The position numbers and the translations under genes are program-made. DNA of 64,000 bases, from positions 146,143-210,142 of the forward strand of contig NZ_JAOCAH010000010.1 in the NCBI RefSeq assembly GCF_029839275.1. The letters run 5' to 3'. The notes beneath the pieces are model-generated. The model made no database searches, had not been told where the DNA came from, and was given only the letters and a program-made list of their open reading frames with translations. Below are positions 33,395 to 41,384 of this stretch, in pieces. The stretch comes from Pseudomonas sp. GD03944 (GTDB lineage: Bacteria > Pseudomonadota > Gammaproteobacteria > Pseudomonadales > Pseudomonadaceae). Positions within the stretch are counted from its first letter, which is position 1; each line of letters begins with the position of its first letter.

Positions 33395-33433
33395 ATTGAC
33401 CAAATGGCGCAAGACTGAAAGTCTTTGGTCAAT
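33395..33433. promoter_or_regulatory. Split perfect palindrome between hacB and the AraC-type gene
   Basis: ATTGACCAAA (33395-33404) and TTTGGTCAAT (33424-33433) are perfect 10-bp inverted copies with start points 29 bp apart. The spacer contains a second palindrome GACT-GAA-AGTC (33413-33423). The site is 67 bp from the hacB start and 16 bp from the regulator start. It is the most likely binding site of the adjacent regulator, and its position so close to the regulator start suggests self-repression. Confidence 0.65.
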
Positions 33434-33448
33434 TGTCACGAGGTAATC

Positions 33449-34504
33449 ATGGATACCGCACCCAGTCAGACTGTTGCCGCGACGCTGACCCATTCCTCCA
33501 CCCTGCGCCGCCTGCTCTACGAGTCCCTGGCGGCCCTGGGCCTGGACCCGACCGATACCTACCGCCGGGCCTATCAGGGCGTGCCGCTGTCGCCGCCGCG
33601 CCTGGTGGCCCGGGAGGAGCACGACAACGCACCGCGGTTCTGGCAGGCCCTGGAAGGCATCAGCGGCGACGTCGACATCGGCCTGCACCTGGGCGAGGTG
33701 ATGAGGCCGCGGCCCATGGACGTGGTGGGCTACCTGCTGTTGGCCAGCGCCGACCTGCGCCAGGCGCTGGAATGCTTCGTGCGGTTCCAGCACATCCTGT
33801 CCGGCGGTTTCGTCGCGCGCCTGGAGGACCGGGGCGACCGGGCACACCTGATCATCGACCTCAATTACCGCGGGGTAGGCTCGCTGCGCCAGCAGATGGA
33901 GTGCCTGGCGCTGCTGATCTTCAAGATGCTGGCCAGCGTCACCGACGAAGATTTCCAACTGGTGGGCGTGGACTTCCGTCACCCGGCGCCGCGTCGCCTC
34001 AGCGAGCATCGGCGCCTGTTCGGCCTGCTGCCGCGTTTCGGCCAGCGGCATGATGCCCTGGTGTTCGAGCAGGGCCTGCTGACTCGTCCGTCGCGCAGCG
34101 CCAACCCGCGCCTGTTCACCCTGCTATGGGCCGAGGCCGAGCAGGAGCTGGCCGAACTGGTGGAGAACCAGTTGCTCAACCGGGTGCGCTACTGGTTGGG
34201 GGTGAACCTGGGCGTTCAGCTGTGCAGCCTGGCCGAGTGCGCGCGGGCCCTGGACCTGACCAGCAGCGGCCTGCAGCGGGCGCTGGCCGAGCAGGGCAGC
34301 AGCTTTCGCCTGCTGCATGATGAGGCGCGCCGTGGCCGCGCCGCCGATCTGCTGGAGGCCGGCCAGGCCATTCGTGACGTGGCGCGCGCCTGCGGGTTCG
34401 CCGAGCTGTCGCCGTTCTACCGGGCGTTCCGCCGCTGGCAGGGCACCACGCCGGAAACGTACCGCGCCCAGTGGCTGGCGTCTCAGGCGGGCTGTAGCCG
34501 GTAG
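33449..34504 (+). CDS. AraC-family transcriptional regulator
   Basis: The 351-residue protein has the ~200-residue N-terminal arabinose_bd-type domain found in Pseudomonas regulators such as OruR and ArgR-like activators (GDVDIGLHLGEVMRPRPMDVVGYLLLASADLRQAL), and a C-terminal double helix-turn-helix (LAECARALDLTSSGLQRALAEQGSSFRLL ... IRDVARACGFAELSPFYRAFRRWQGTTPETYR). The ATG at 33449 follows GAGGTAATC. It is divergent from hacB across a palindrome, so it probably controls the acylase/M20 operon. Its 3' end overlaps the convergent chemoreceptor gene by 22 bp. Confidence 0.88.
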   Translation: MDTAPSQTVAATLTHSSTLRRLLYESLAALGLDPTDTYRRAYQGVPLSPPRLVAREEHDNAPRFWQALEGISGDVDIGLHLGEVMRPRPMDVVGYLLLASADLRQALECFVRFQHILSGGFVARLEDRGDRAHLIIDLNYRGVGSLRQQMECLALLIFKMLASVTDEDFQLVGVDFRHPAPRRLSEHRRLFGLLPRFGQRHDALVFEQGLLTRPSRSANPRLFTLLWAEAEQELAELVENQLLNRVRYWLGVNLGVQLCSLAECARALDLTSSGLQRALAEQGSSFRLLHDEARRGRAADLLEAGQAIRDVARACGFAELSPFYRAFRRWQGTTPETYRAQWLASQAGCSR

Positions 34505-36036
34505 GGGCCCTTGCGGTTGGTGGAGGAGGCGGCGCGGTCCGCCGGCAAGCGGCTGCGGCCTTCGGCCTGGCTGACGTGGAATTCGCCGCACAGGCTGGTC
34601 AGGTGCTCGGCCAGCTGGGTCAGGCGCTGGCTGTCTTCTGCCACTTCAGCGGCGTCGCGTGCGGTTTCACCGGCGATGCCCCGGACCTGTTCGATCAGGC
34701 GGGCGACTTCCTCGGTGGCGGCCAGCTGTTCCCGGGTGGACACGCCGATGGCCTGAATCGCTTCGATCGAGCGGTGCACGTTGTCGAGCAGGGTGACGGT
34801 GCGTTCGGTGTGGCCCACACAGCGGGCGACGCCGGCGTGGCTCTGGGCCATGGCGCTGACCGCATTGGCCGAGCCCTGTTGCAGGCGGGCGATCATGCCG
34901 TGGATTTCCCCGGTGGCCTGCTGAGTGCGCTGCGCCAGCTGCCGCACCTCATCGGCGACCACGGCGAAGCCGCGGCCCTGCTCGCCGGCCCGGGCCGCCT
35001 CGATGGCAGCGTTGAGGGCCAGCAGGTTGGTCTGTTCGGCCACCGCGCGGATCACTTCCAGGACCTTGCCGATCTCCTGGGCTTCCCCGGCCAGGCTCTG
35101 CACCACCGCGCTGCTGTGGTCCATCTCGGCGGCCAGGGTGCGGATTTCCTGCTGCGTGGCGCTGATCGAGGCGGCGCCGGCTGCGGCATCGTCACCAGCC
35201 TGGTGGGCGGTGTTGGCGGCTTCTTCGGCGCTGCCGGACACCTCGCTGACGGCCCGGGTCATCTGGTCGATGGCGCTGCCCATCTGGGTGGTGGCCAGCA
35301 GCAGGGCGTCGGCGCCCTGGTTCAGCTCGGCGGTGGAGCGGCTCAGGTGCTGGCTGGTGTCGCGCAGCTCGTCACCGGCGCCCACGACCCGGCTGACCAG
35401 GTTGTCGAGCAGGTCGAGAAAACGGTTGAAGCGCTGGGCCAGGCGCTCGCTGGACGGGCTGCGGTACGCCAGGTCCACTGGCTGGCCGTCGCGCAGCAGG
35501 TGCGCCGAGGTGCGTTGCAGGTCTTCGCCGGCGGCGGCTTCCCGCGCGCCGTGGCGGGCCAGCACCACCAGGATCAGGGTCTCCACCACCACGTAGGCGG
35601 CATGGATCAGCACCACCGGCCAACCGGCACCTTCCTGCAGCAGGTAGATCGCGTCGCCGCTCTGCTGGGCGAGGAAGAACACCAGGTGGTGCACGGCGAT
35701 CACCCCGGCGGCCAGCAGAATCGGCAACCAGTCGCGGTAATAGACCAGGAACGCGAGCAGCACGAACACGCTGAAGTGCATTTCGATCATGCCGTGGCTC
35801 TGCTGGATGTGCAGCGCGGACAGGACCATGAAGGCGACGCCGATCAGGCACCGGTAGGTGCGGGTGCCGGCGATCAGCGAGTACAGCGCCGACAGCGCCA
35901 CGGCGCTGCCGCCGCCGATGACCAGCGCCGCGGCCCAGGTGCCGTGCCAGAAGGCCAGGCCGAAGGCGTAGAAGGTCATGCCCCAGAGCACGGCGAGCAT
36001 CAGACGATCGGCTTGACGGTAGAACGTGCCAGACAT
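34483..36036 (-). CDS. Methyl-accepting chemotaxis protein with polytopic membrane sensor
   Basis: The 517-residue protein lacks a large periplasmic domain. Residues ~10-170 form about six close-packed helices (MLAVLWGMTFYAFGLAFWHGTW ... LILVVLARHG), followed by a HAMP-like linker and a full signalling domain with the invariant tip EQTNLLALNAAIEAARAGE (~residues 330-350) and GRGFAVVADEVRQLAQR. A membrane-embedded or intramembrane stimulus is likely. GGGAGGGAT precedes the ATG at 36036. It has no CheB/R-type C-terminal pentapeptide (ends RLQPA). No che genes are nearby. Confidence 0.9.
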   Translation of the reverse strand: MSGTFYRQADRLMLAVLWGMTFYAFGLAFWHGTWAAALVIGGGSAVALSALYSLIAGTRTYRCLIGVAFMVLSALHIQQSHGMIEMHFSVFVLLAFLVYYRDWLPILLAAGVIAVHHLVFFLAQQSGDAIYLLQEGAGWPVVLIHAAYVVVETLILVVLARHGAREAAAGEDLQRTSAHLLRDGQPVDLAYRSPSSERLAQRFNRFLDLLDNLVSRVVGAGDELRDTSQHLSRSTAELNQGADALLLATTQMGSAIDQMTRAVSEVSGSAEEAANTAHQAGDDAAAGAASISATQQEIRTLAAEMDHSSAVVQSLAGEAQEIGKVLEVIRAVAEQTNLLALNAAIEAARAGEQGRGFAVVADEVRQLAQRTQQATGEIHGMIARLQQGSANAVSAMAQSHAGVARCVGHTERTVTLLDNVHRSIEAIQAIGVSTREQLAATEEVARLIEQVRGIAGETARDAAEVAEDSQRLTQLAEHLTSLCGEFHVSQAEGRSRLPADRAASSTNRKGPYRLQPA

Positions 36037-36154
36037 GGTATCCCTCCCACGGCCCGCGGAGGCGGGGCGCCAACGCAACGACCTTCAAGTTGTTGCAGAG
36101 GTGGGACGAAAGTGCAAATCGAAAGGCGCCCGGCCCGACTAAAGGTGTGCGGGC

Positions 36155-36736
36155 CTAGCGGTCGGGTGCGTCCTGCCAGGCGCAGAAGCAGCCCACCGCC
36201 AGGGTGTTGCTGGCATTCACCCGGCGTCCGTCGGCCAGGGCTTCGAGGATGGGCTCGATGAAGCTGTTGCTCGAGGTGCAGGTCAGGCCTTCGCTGTAGG
36301 GGCCGAAATAGGCCAGTTCGCCGTTGCGGTCCCAGATGGCCACGGCCGGGCTGGCGGGCAACTGCTCGGCGCCCTGCAGGTTGTCGAGCGGTTGCAGACC
36401 GCTGAGGCTGCGGGGCAGCTGGCCGCTGGTGCCGGCTTTCTGCACGGCATAGAACGCCACACCCTGGGGCGCGTAGTGCTCGATCAGTTCGCCCAGGTGT
36501 TGCTGGTTGCCGACGTTGCACGGGCAGGCCGGATCCCAGAAGTGCACCAGGCGGATCGGACCGGGGCCGGCCAGCTCGATGGGCAGGCGCAGTTCGGCGC
36601 CGGAGAACAGTGCCGTCTGGTCGCTGAACGAGCGCATGTAGCGGGCTTCGAACCACCAGAACGCCACCACCATGGCGATGATCCAGGTCACGGCGATGAG
36701 GCCGGCGAGGAGGGATTTGCGTGAAGGTCGAGGCAT
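36155..36736 (-). CDS. Membrane-anchored thioredoxin-fold protein (DUF6436-like)
   Basis: The 193-residue protein begins MPRPSRKSLLAGLIAVTWIIAMVVAFWWFE, a single helix, then a thioredoxin-like domain with VHFWDPACPCNVGNQQHL, where the usual CxxC is replaced by C-P-C. A second CxC (GCFCAWQ) lies at the C-terminus and another lone Cys near LTCTS. The periplasmic position is inferred from the anchor. Such proteins are annotated DUF6436. Function unknown; a disulfide or metal-binding role is possible. It is divergent from the lipase-like gene. Confidence 0.75.
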   Translation of the reverse strand: MPRPSRKSLLAGLIAVTWIIAMVVAFWWFEARYMRSFSDQTALFSGAELRLPIELAGPGPIRLVHFWDPACPCNVGNQQHLGELIEHYAPQGVAFYAVQKAGTSGQLPRSLSGLQPLDNLQGAEQLPASPAVAIWDRNGELAYFGPYSEGLTCTSSNSFIEPILEALADGRRVNASNTLAVGCFCAWQDAPDR

Positions 36737-36902
36737 GGGGGCGCAGTCTGCGTGGTGCACGGTAAAATGGGCGGCCCGTCGCATCAGGCGGGGCATCGAG
36801 GGGCGCTAGCTTGCCACGCCGCGCCCGACAGCTGAATATCGACAGCCTGCCGGCGAGCATGAAGGTGCCGCCGGGATGTCTGCCCGATCGACGGAAAGCC
36901 TT

Positions 36903-37835
36903 ATGTCAGCGAGTTTTCAGCCTGATCTGCTGGTCGCCAGCCTGCGACCCTTGGCCGCAGCGGCAGCCCTGTCGCCCGCAGAACAGGTTTACCGGTCCTT
37001 CTATGGGTTCGAGCAGAGCCTGTTGCCCAGCCGCCTCGGCTTCTTCCAGGCAGGGCCCTACCGCATCGCCGCTCAGGTCTGGTGGCCCCGGGCGCCCCGG
37101 GCGACCCTGATCCTGCTGCATGGCTACTACGACCACAGCGGCCTGTACCGGCATGTCATCGACTGGGCGCTGGGCATGGGCTTTGCCGTGCTGGCGCTGG
37201 ACCTGCCGGGGCACGGGCTGTCCAGCGGCGCGCGGGCCAGCATCGACGACTTCGCCGAGTACCAGACGGTGCTGCAGGCCGGCCTGGCCCAGGCCGCCGA
37301 GCTCGACCTGCCGGCGCCCTGGCACCTGTGCGGCCAGAGCACCGGCGGGGCGATCCTGTTGGATTACCTGCTGACTGGCGAGCCGGCGGCTGACATCGGC
37401 GAAACCATCCTGCTGGCGCCGTTGGTGCGGCCTAGGGCCTGGGCCTGGTCGCAGCTCAGCTACCGGGTGATGCGCAACTTCGTGAAGGAAATTCCCCGGC
37501 GTTTCAGCGAGAACTCCCACGACCCGGTGTTCATCGACTTCCTGCAGAACCGTGACCCCCTGCAACCGCGCAACCTGCCGACCGCCTGGGTCGGTGCCCT
37601 GAGCCAGTGGGTGCCGCGTATCGAGCGGGCCGCGCGCAGTACCCGCAGCCCGCTGATCGTGCAGGGCGAGGCTGACATGACGGTGGATTGGCGGCACAAC
37701 CTGGGGGTGCTGGAGGACAAGTTCGCGTCGCCGAAGATCTTTCGCCTGCCCGAGGCGCGGCATCATCTGGCCAATGAAGTGCCGGCGCTGCGTCAGCGCT
37801 ACTTCGATTTTCTCAGCCAGCGCCTGGCCGGCTGA
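36903..37835 (+). CDS. Alpha/beta hydrolase (monoacylglycerol lipase-like)
   Basis: The 310-residue protein has the oxyanion HGYYDHSGLYRH, the nucleophile elbow CGQSTGGAI, an acidic residue in VQGEADMTVDW and His in EARHHLANE, the full catalytic triad order. The fold is closest to serine aminopeptidase S33 / monoglyceride lipase. No signal peptide. I prefer ATG 36903 (GGAAAG upstream) to ATG 36876, which has a poorer ribosome site. It corresponds in position to PA0308 as I recall. Substrate unknown. Confidence 0.85.
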   Translation: MSASFQPDLLVASLRPLAAAAALSPAEQVYRSFYGFEQSLLPSRLGFFQAGPYRIAAQVWWPRAPRATLILLHGYYDHSGLYRHVIDWALGMGFAVLALDLPGHGLSSGARASIDDFAEYQTVLQAGLAQAAELDLPAPWHLCGQSTGGAILLDYLLTGEPAADIGETILLAPLVRPRAWAWSQLSYRVMRNFVKEIPRRFSENSHDPVFIDFLQNRDPLQPRNLPTAWVGALSQWVPRIERAARSTRSPLIVQGEADMTVDWRHNLGVLEDKFASPKIFRLPEARHHLANEVPALRQRYFDFLSQRLAG

Positions 37836-37841
37836 CGCGCT

Positions 37842-38609
37842 TCAGATGCCCTGGGGCGCGGGCGCCAGGTCGGCGCTGCTCTGGCCCACGGCCAGGCCGG
37901 AACGCAGGGCGGTCAGGGCCGCCTGGTAATAGGTCTTGCCGGCTTCGGACTGGGCGAAACCGACGAATTCCTCCAACTCCGGGTCGGACAGCTCTCGGTA
38001 GACGTGCAGCAGGGTATTGTCGATGTCGGCGCCGATCTGCTCCATCAGACGCTGACGCTGGCTGTTGAGCAGGGCATGGGCCGAATCGCCACCGAACAGG
38101 CCGGGCAGCATCTGGCTCAGGCTGTCGGCGGCCACACCCGCCAGGGCCAGGCTGACTTCGGCACCGGCGGCTTCAGCCGGCAGGGCCTGGGCCAGGTGGC
38201 GAATCAGCAGGCGGCGGGTGGCGTCGGCTTCGATGCGCGGCAGGCCGTCGGCATGGCGGGCCAACTGGTCGCGGCGGGTGGCCAGCACTTCGGCCTGAAC
38301 GATCTTGCGGCCCAACGGGGATTGGAAGAACTGCAGGGCAGGCTTGGGATCGGCCAGGGCCTCACGCAGGCTCTGCTGGGCGCGCTGGTCGATGGCAAGC
38401 GGGGCGAAACGCTGGTTGCTGTTGGTCACCAGGGCCTGGAACACCGCCGGCGGCAGGCTGCTGCGGTAGCGCTCCTGGGCAGCCGTGAGGGCGTCGTTGA
38501 AATGCGCGCGCTGTTCCGGCCAGCCGGCCGCCTGGTACAACTCGGAGTGGGTATCGGCCAGGCTGGGCAAGCTTGCGAGTAACAGCAAAACGAAGGAAAG
38601 AACGCGCAT
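37842..38609 (-). CDS. DUF2059 family periplasmic protein
   Basis: The 255-residue protein has a signal peptide (MRVLSFVLLLLASLPSLA) and two DUF2059-like helical stretches; the second contains YRELSDPELEEFVGFAQSEAGKTYYQAALTAL, the diagnostic pattern. It is convergent with the hydrolase, leaving only six bases between stops. The role is not known. Predicted to be periplasmic and mainly helical. Confidence 0.85.
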   Translation of the reverse strand: MRVLSFVLLLLASLPSLADTHSELYQAAGWPEQRAHFNDALTAAQERYRSSLPPAVFQALVTNSNQRFAPLAIDQRAQQSLREALADPKPALQFFQSPLGRKIVQAEVLATRRDQLARHADGLPRIEADATRRLLIRHLAQALPAEAAGAEVSLALAGVAADSLSQMLPGLFGGDSAHALLNSQRQRLMEQIGADIDNTLLHVYRELSDPELEEFVGFAQSEAGKTYYQAALTALRSGLAVGQSSADLAPAPQGI

Positions 38610-38695
38610 ACAGACTCCTGTCTAGCGGACGGCTATTTTCAATGGCCAGTCGGAGCTTGTCGAGGCGTTGCGCGCACACTGGTAGAATCGCCGGC

Positions 38696-39319
38696 ATGCC
38701 TACCGAATCCCACAGCGCCCTGTATGCGCGCATCGTCGACGACCTGGCCGAGCACGGCTGGTCGATTCAACCGCTCTTCGCTCCAGAGGGTCTGACCGCC
38801 GAACTGGCCGATGAGTGCCGTTTGCGTGCCGAGCGCGGCGCCCTGGCGCCGGCCGGCGTTGGCCGGGGCAATGCCCTGGCGGTGCGCGAGGCGGTGCGCG
38901 GTGACAGCATCGAATGGCTGGAAGCGGGGCAGTCCGAAGCCTGCGACCAGTACCTGGCGCTGCTGGACGGCCTGCGCCAGGCAATCAACCAGGGGCTCTA
39001 CCTGGGGTTGGAGGACTACGAAAGCCACTTCGCCCTGTACCCGCCCGGTGCTTTCTACCAGAAGCACCTCGACCGGTTTCGCGACGACGACCGCCGTACG
39101 GTATCGGCGGTGCTGTACCTCAATGAAGGCTGGCAGGACGAGCAGGGCGGCGCGTTGCGCCTGTACCTCAAGAACGGCGAGGTGCGCGACGTGCCGCCCC
39201 GGGCCGGTTGCCTGGTGGTGTTCCTCTCCGCCGACCTGCCCCATGAAGTGCTGCCCGCCACCCGCGAACGCCTGTCGCTGACCGGCTGGTTCCGCCGCCG
39301 GGGCGACGGCCCGCTCTAG
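38696..39319 (+). CDS. 2OG-Fe(II) prolyl hydroxylase (PPHD-like, EF-Tu-modifying type)
   Basis: The 207-residue enzyme has the iron triad His124-x-Asp126 (FYQKHLDRF) and His183 (DLPHEVLP), with the 2-oxoglutarate-binding Arg192 in RLSLTGWFR. Length and sequence match the Pseudomonas prolyl-hydroxylase-domain protein (PA0310 type), a relative of human PHD2 reported to 4-hydroxylate a proline in elongation factor Tu. I chose ATG 38696; the open frame extends to 38573 but overlaps the divergent DUF2059 gene. The assignment to PPHD is from family knowledge and locus, not from a search. Confidence 0.85.
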   Translation: MPTESHSALYARIVDDLAEHGWSIQPLFAPEGLTAELADECRLRAERGALAPAGVGRGNALAVREAVRGDSIEWLEAGQSEACDQYLALLDGLRQAINQGLYLGLEDYESHFALYPPGAFYQKHLDRFRDDDRRTVSAVLYLNEGWQDEQGGALRLYLKNGEVRDVPPRAGCLVVFLSADLPHEVLPATRERLSLTGWFRRRGDGPL

Positions 39320-39396
39320 CATTGCTGGTGAGCCCAGTGTCCACGAGCGCCCTGGGTCAGCCAAATGAAACGAAACCGCCCGAACCAGGAGGAGCC

Positions 39397-39897
39397 ATGC
39401 AGAAGATTCTGGTCAGCCGCTGCCTGTTGGGTCATCACGTACGCTACGACGGCGGTGCCCATGGTCCCTTTGGTGTGCTGCAGCGCTGGCAGGCGGAAGG
39501 GCGCATTGTCCCCTTGTGCCCGGAAGTGGCGGGTGGCCTGCCCACACCCCGTCCTCCGGCCGAGATTCCGGGTGGCCAGGGCGCTGCTGTGCTCGATGGT
39601 GTGGTGCAGGTGGTAACCGTTGACGGTGAGGACGTCACCGCGGCCTTCGTCGAGGGTGCCGAGCAGGCCTTGGCACTGGTGCAGCGCCACGGTATCCGCC
39701 TGGCGCTGCTCAAGGCCCGTAGTCCGTCCTGCGGCAACCTGGAGAACTACGACGGCACGTTCACCGGGCGCAAGGTGGCGGGCGAGGGGGTGACGGCTGC
39801 GCTGTTGCGGCGCGCGGGTGTCCGGGTGTTCAACGAGGCGCAACTGGCCGAGGCGGATGCCGCGCTGGCTGAGCTCGAGCGTGGCGACGGCAACTGA
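39397..39897 (+). CDS. DUF523 family protein
   Basis: The 166-residue protein begins MQKILVSRCLLGHHVRYDGG and has CPEVAGGLPTPRPPAEI and LLKARSPSCGN, three conserved cysteine segments of DUF523, compatible with an iron-sulfur or metal site. AGGAGGAG precedes the ATG at 39397. It follows the prolyl hydroxylase by 77 bp on the same strand and ends at a strong terminator. Function unknown. Confidence 0.88.
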   Translation: MQKILVSRCLLGHHVRYDGGAHGPFGVLQRWQAEGRIVPLCPEVAGGLPTPRPPAEIPGGQGAAVLDGVVQVVTVDGEDVTAAFVEGAEQALALVQRHGIRLALLKARSPSCGNLENYDGTFTGRKVAGEGVTAALLRRAGVRVFNEAQLAEADAALAELERGDGN

Positions 39898-39925
39898 GCG
39901 TGGCACTCATAAAGCAGCGCCCATG

Positions 39926-39955
39926 AAAAAAGGGAGGCCAGTGGCCTCCCTTTTT
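39926..39955. terminator. Bidirectional terminator between DUF523 and serA
   Basis: AAAAAGGGAGGCCA and TGGCCTCCCTTTTT form a near-perfect stem with T runs on both strands, between two convergent genes. Confidence 0.92.
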
Positions 39956-39969
39956 CGTACCCGGATGAC

Positions 39970-41199
39970 TCAGAACAGGACGCGGCTGCGGATGGTGCCG
40001 TGAACGTGCTGCAGTTTTTCCAGGGCCAGGTCGGAGTACTCGGCGTCGACGTCGATCACCACGTAACCCACCTTGTCGTTGGTCTGCAGGAACTGACCAG
40101 AGATGTTGATGCCGTTGTCGGCGAAGACCTTGTTGATCTCGCTCATCACGCCCGGCACGTTCTCGTGGATGTGCAGCAGGCGGTGCTTGCCCGGGTGAGC
40201 CGGCAGGGCCACTTCCGGGAAGTTGACCGAGGATACCGAGGTACCGTTGTCGCTGTACTTGACCAGTTTCTCGGCCACTTCCAGGCCGATGTTGGCCTGG
40301 GCTTCGGCAGTGGAGCCACCGATGTGCGGGGTCAGGATCACGCGATCCAGGCCACGCAGCGGGCTTTCGAACTCTTCATCGTTGGACTTCGGCTCGACCG
40401 GGAACACGTCGATGGCGGCGCCGATCAGGTGCTCGTCCTTGATCGCGGCGGCCAGGTGATCCAGCTCGACCACGGTGCCGCGGGCGGCGTTGATCAGGAT
40501 GCCGCCCTTCTTCATGGCGCGGATTTCCTTCTCGCCGATCATCCACTGGGTGGACGGCAGCTCAGGCACGTGCAGGGAAACGATGTCGCACATGCCCAGC
40601 AGGTCATGCAGCTTGCCGATCTGTGTGGCGTTGCCCAGCGGCAGCTTGGTCACCACGTCGTAGAAGAACACCTGCATGCCCAGGGCTTCGGCCAGGACCG
40701 AGAGCTGGGTGCCGATCGAGCCGTAGCCGACGATGCCCAGTTTCTTGCCGCGGATCTCGAAGGAGTTGGCCGCGCTCTTGATCCAGCCACCACGGTGGCA
40801 GGAGGCGTTCTTCTCGGGAATGCCACGCAGCAGCAGGATGGCCTGGGCCAGTACCAGTTCGGCCACCGAGCGGGTGTTCGAATACGGGGCGTTGAACACG
40901 GCGATACCGCGCTCACGGGCAGCGTCCAGGTCGACCTGGTTGGTGCCGATGCAGAAGCAGCCGACGGCGACCAGCTTCTTCGCGCAGTCGAAGACTTCGG
41001 ACGTCAGCTGGGTGCGGGAGCGGATGCCGATGAAGTGGGCGTCGGCGATCTTGCTTTTCAGCTCTTCGTCGGACAGTGCGCCCTTGAGGTACTCGATGTT
41101 GGTGTAGCCGGCAGCCTTCAGGGTGTCGACGGCATTCTGGTGGACGCCTTCGAGAAGAAGGAACTTGATCTTGCTCTTGTCGAGAGAGGTCTTGCTCAT
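39970..41199 (-). CDS. serA: D-3-phosphoglycerate dehydrogenase (also 2-oxoglutarate reductase)
   Basis: The 409-residue protein starts MSKTSLDKSKIKFLLLEGVHQNAVDTL and has the NAD fold LGIVGYGSIGTQLSVLAEALG, catalytic Arg/Glu/His segments (NAARGTVV, VFPVEP, LTPHIGGST) and a C-terminal ACT domain (HIHENVPGVMSEINKVFADNGINI) for serine feedback. It makes 3-phosphohydroxypyruvate for serine synthesis and reduces 2-oxoglutarate to D-2-hydroxyglutarate. The start at 41199 is set by the family; the frame is open far upstream. It is divergent from the enzyme that recycles D-2-hydroxyglutarate. Confidence 0.97.
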   Translation of the reverse strand: MSKTSLDKSKIKFLLLEGVHQNAVDTLKAAGYTNIEYLKGALSDEELKSKIADAHFIGIRSRTQLTSEVFDCAKKLVAVGCFCIGTNQVDLDAARERGIAVFNAPYSNTRSVAELVLAQAILLLRGIPEKNASCHRGGWIKSAANSFEIRGKKLGIVGYGSIGTQLSVLAEALGMQVFFYDVVTKLPLGNATQIGKLHDLLGMCDIVSLHVPELPSTQWMIGEKEIRAMKKGGILINAARGTVVELDHLAAAIKDEHLIGAAIDVFPVEPKSNDEEFESPLRGLDRVILTPHIGGSTAEAQANIGLEVAEKLVKYSDNGTSVSSVNFPEVALPAHPGKHRLLHIHENVPGVMSEINKVFADNGINISGQFLQTNDKVGYVVIDVDAEYSDLALEKLQHVHGTIRSRVLF

Positions 41200-41294
41200 C
41201 GGAGTACCTGTTGTCCCACAAATGGTGTCAGGAGGGGGCCGGACGTGGCCGACCAGAGCCCGTGGATCGGCTCGGGGGCACGACTCACGGGGTG

Positions 41295-41310
41295 CGTATG
41301 CTAGCATACG
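41295..41310. promoter_or_regulatory. 16-bp perfect palindrome in the serA / D2HGDH divergent region
   Basis: CGTATGCTAGCATACG is a perfect palindrome. Flanking GGGG (41289-41292) and CCCC (41313-41316) extend it to a 28-bp imperfect one. It contains the same -10-like TATGCT on both strands, so it could be a shared two-way promoter or an operator for a dimeric regulator. No good -35 is visible on either side. Confidence 0.6.
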
Positions 41311-41384
41311 AGCCCCGCGAAACACCCGCCCCTGGCAGATGAAGCGTGCTCAGGGTGACCATGAAACGTTTGAGAGTTCCGTAG

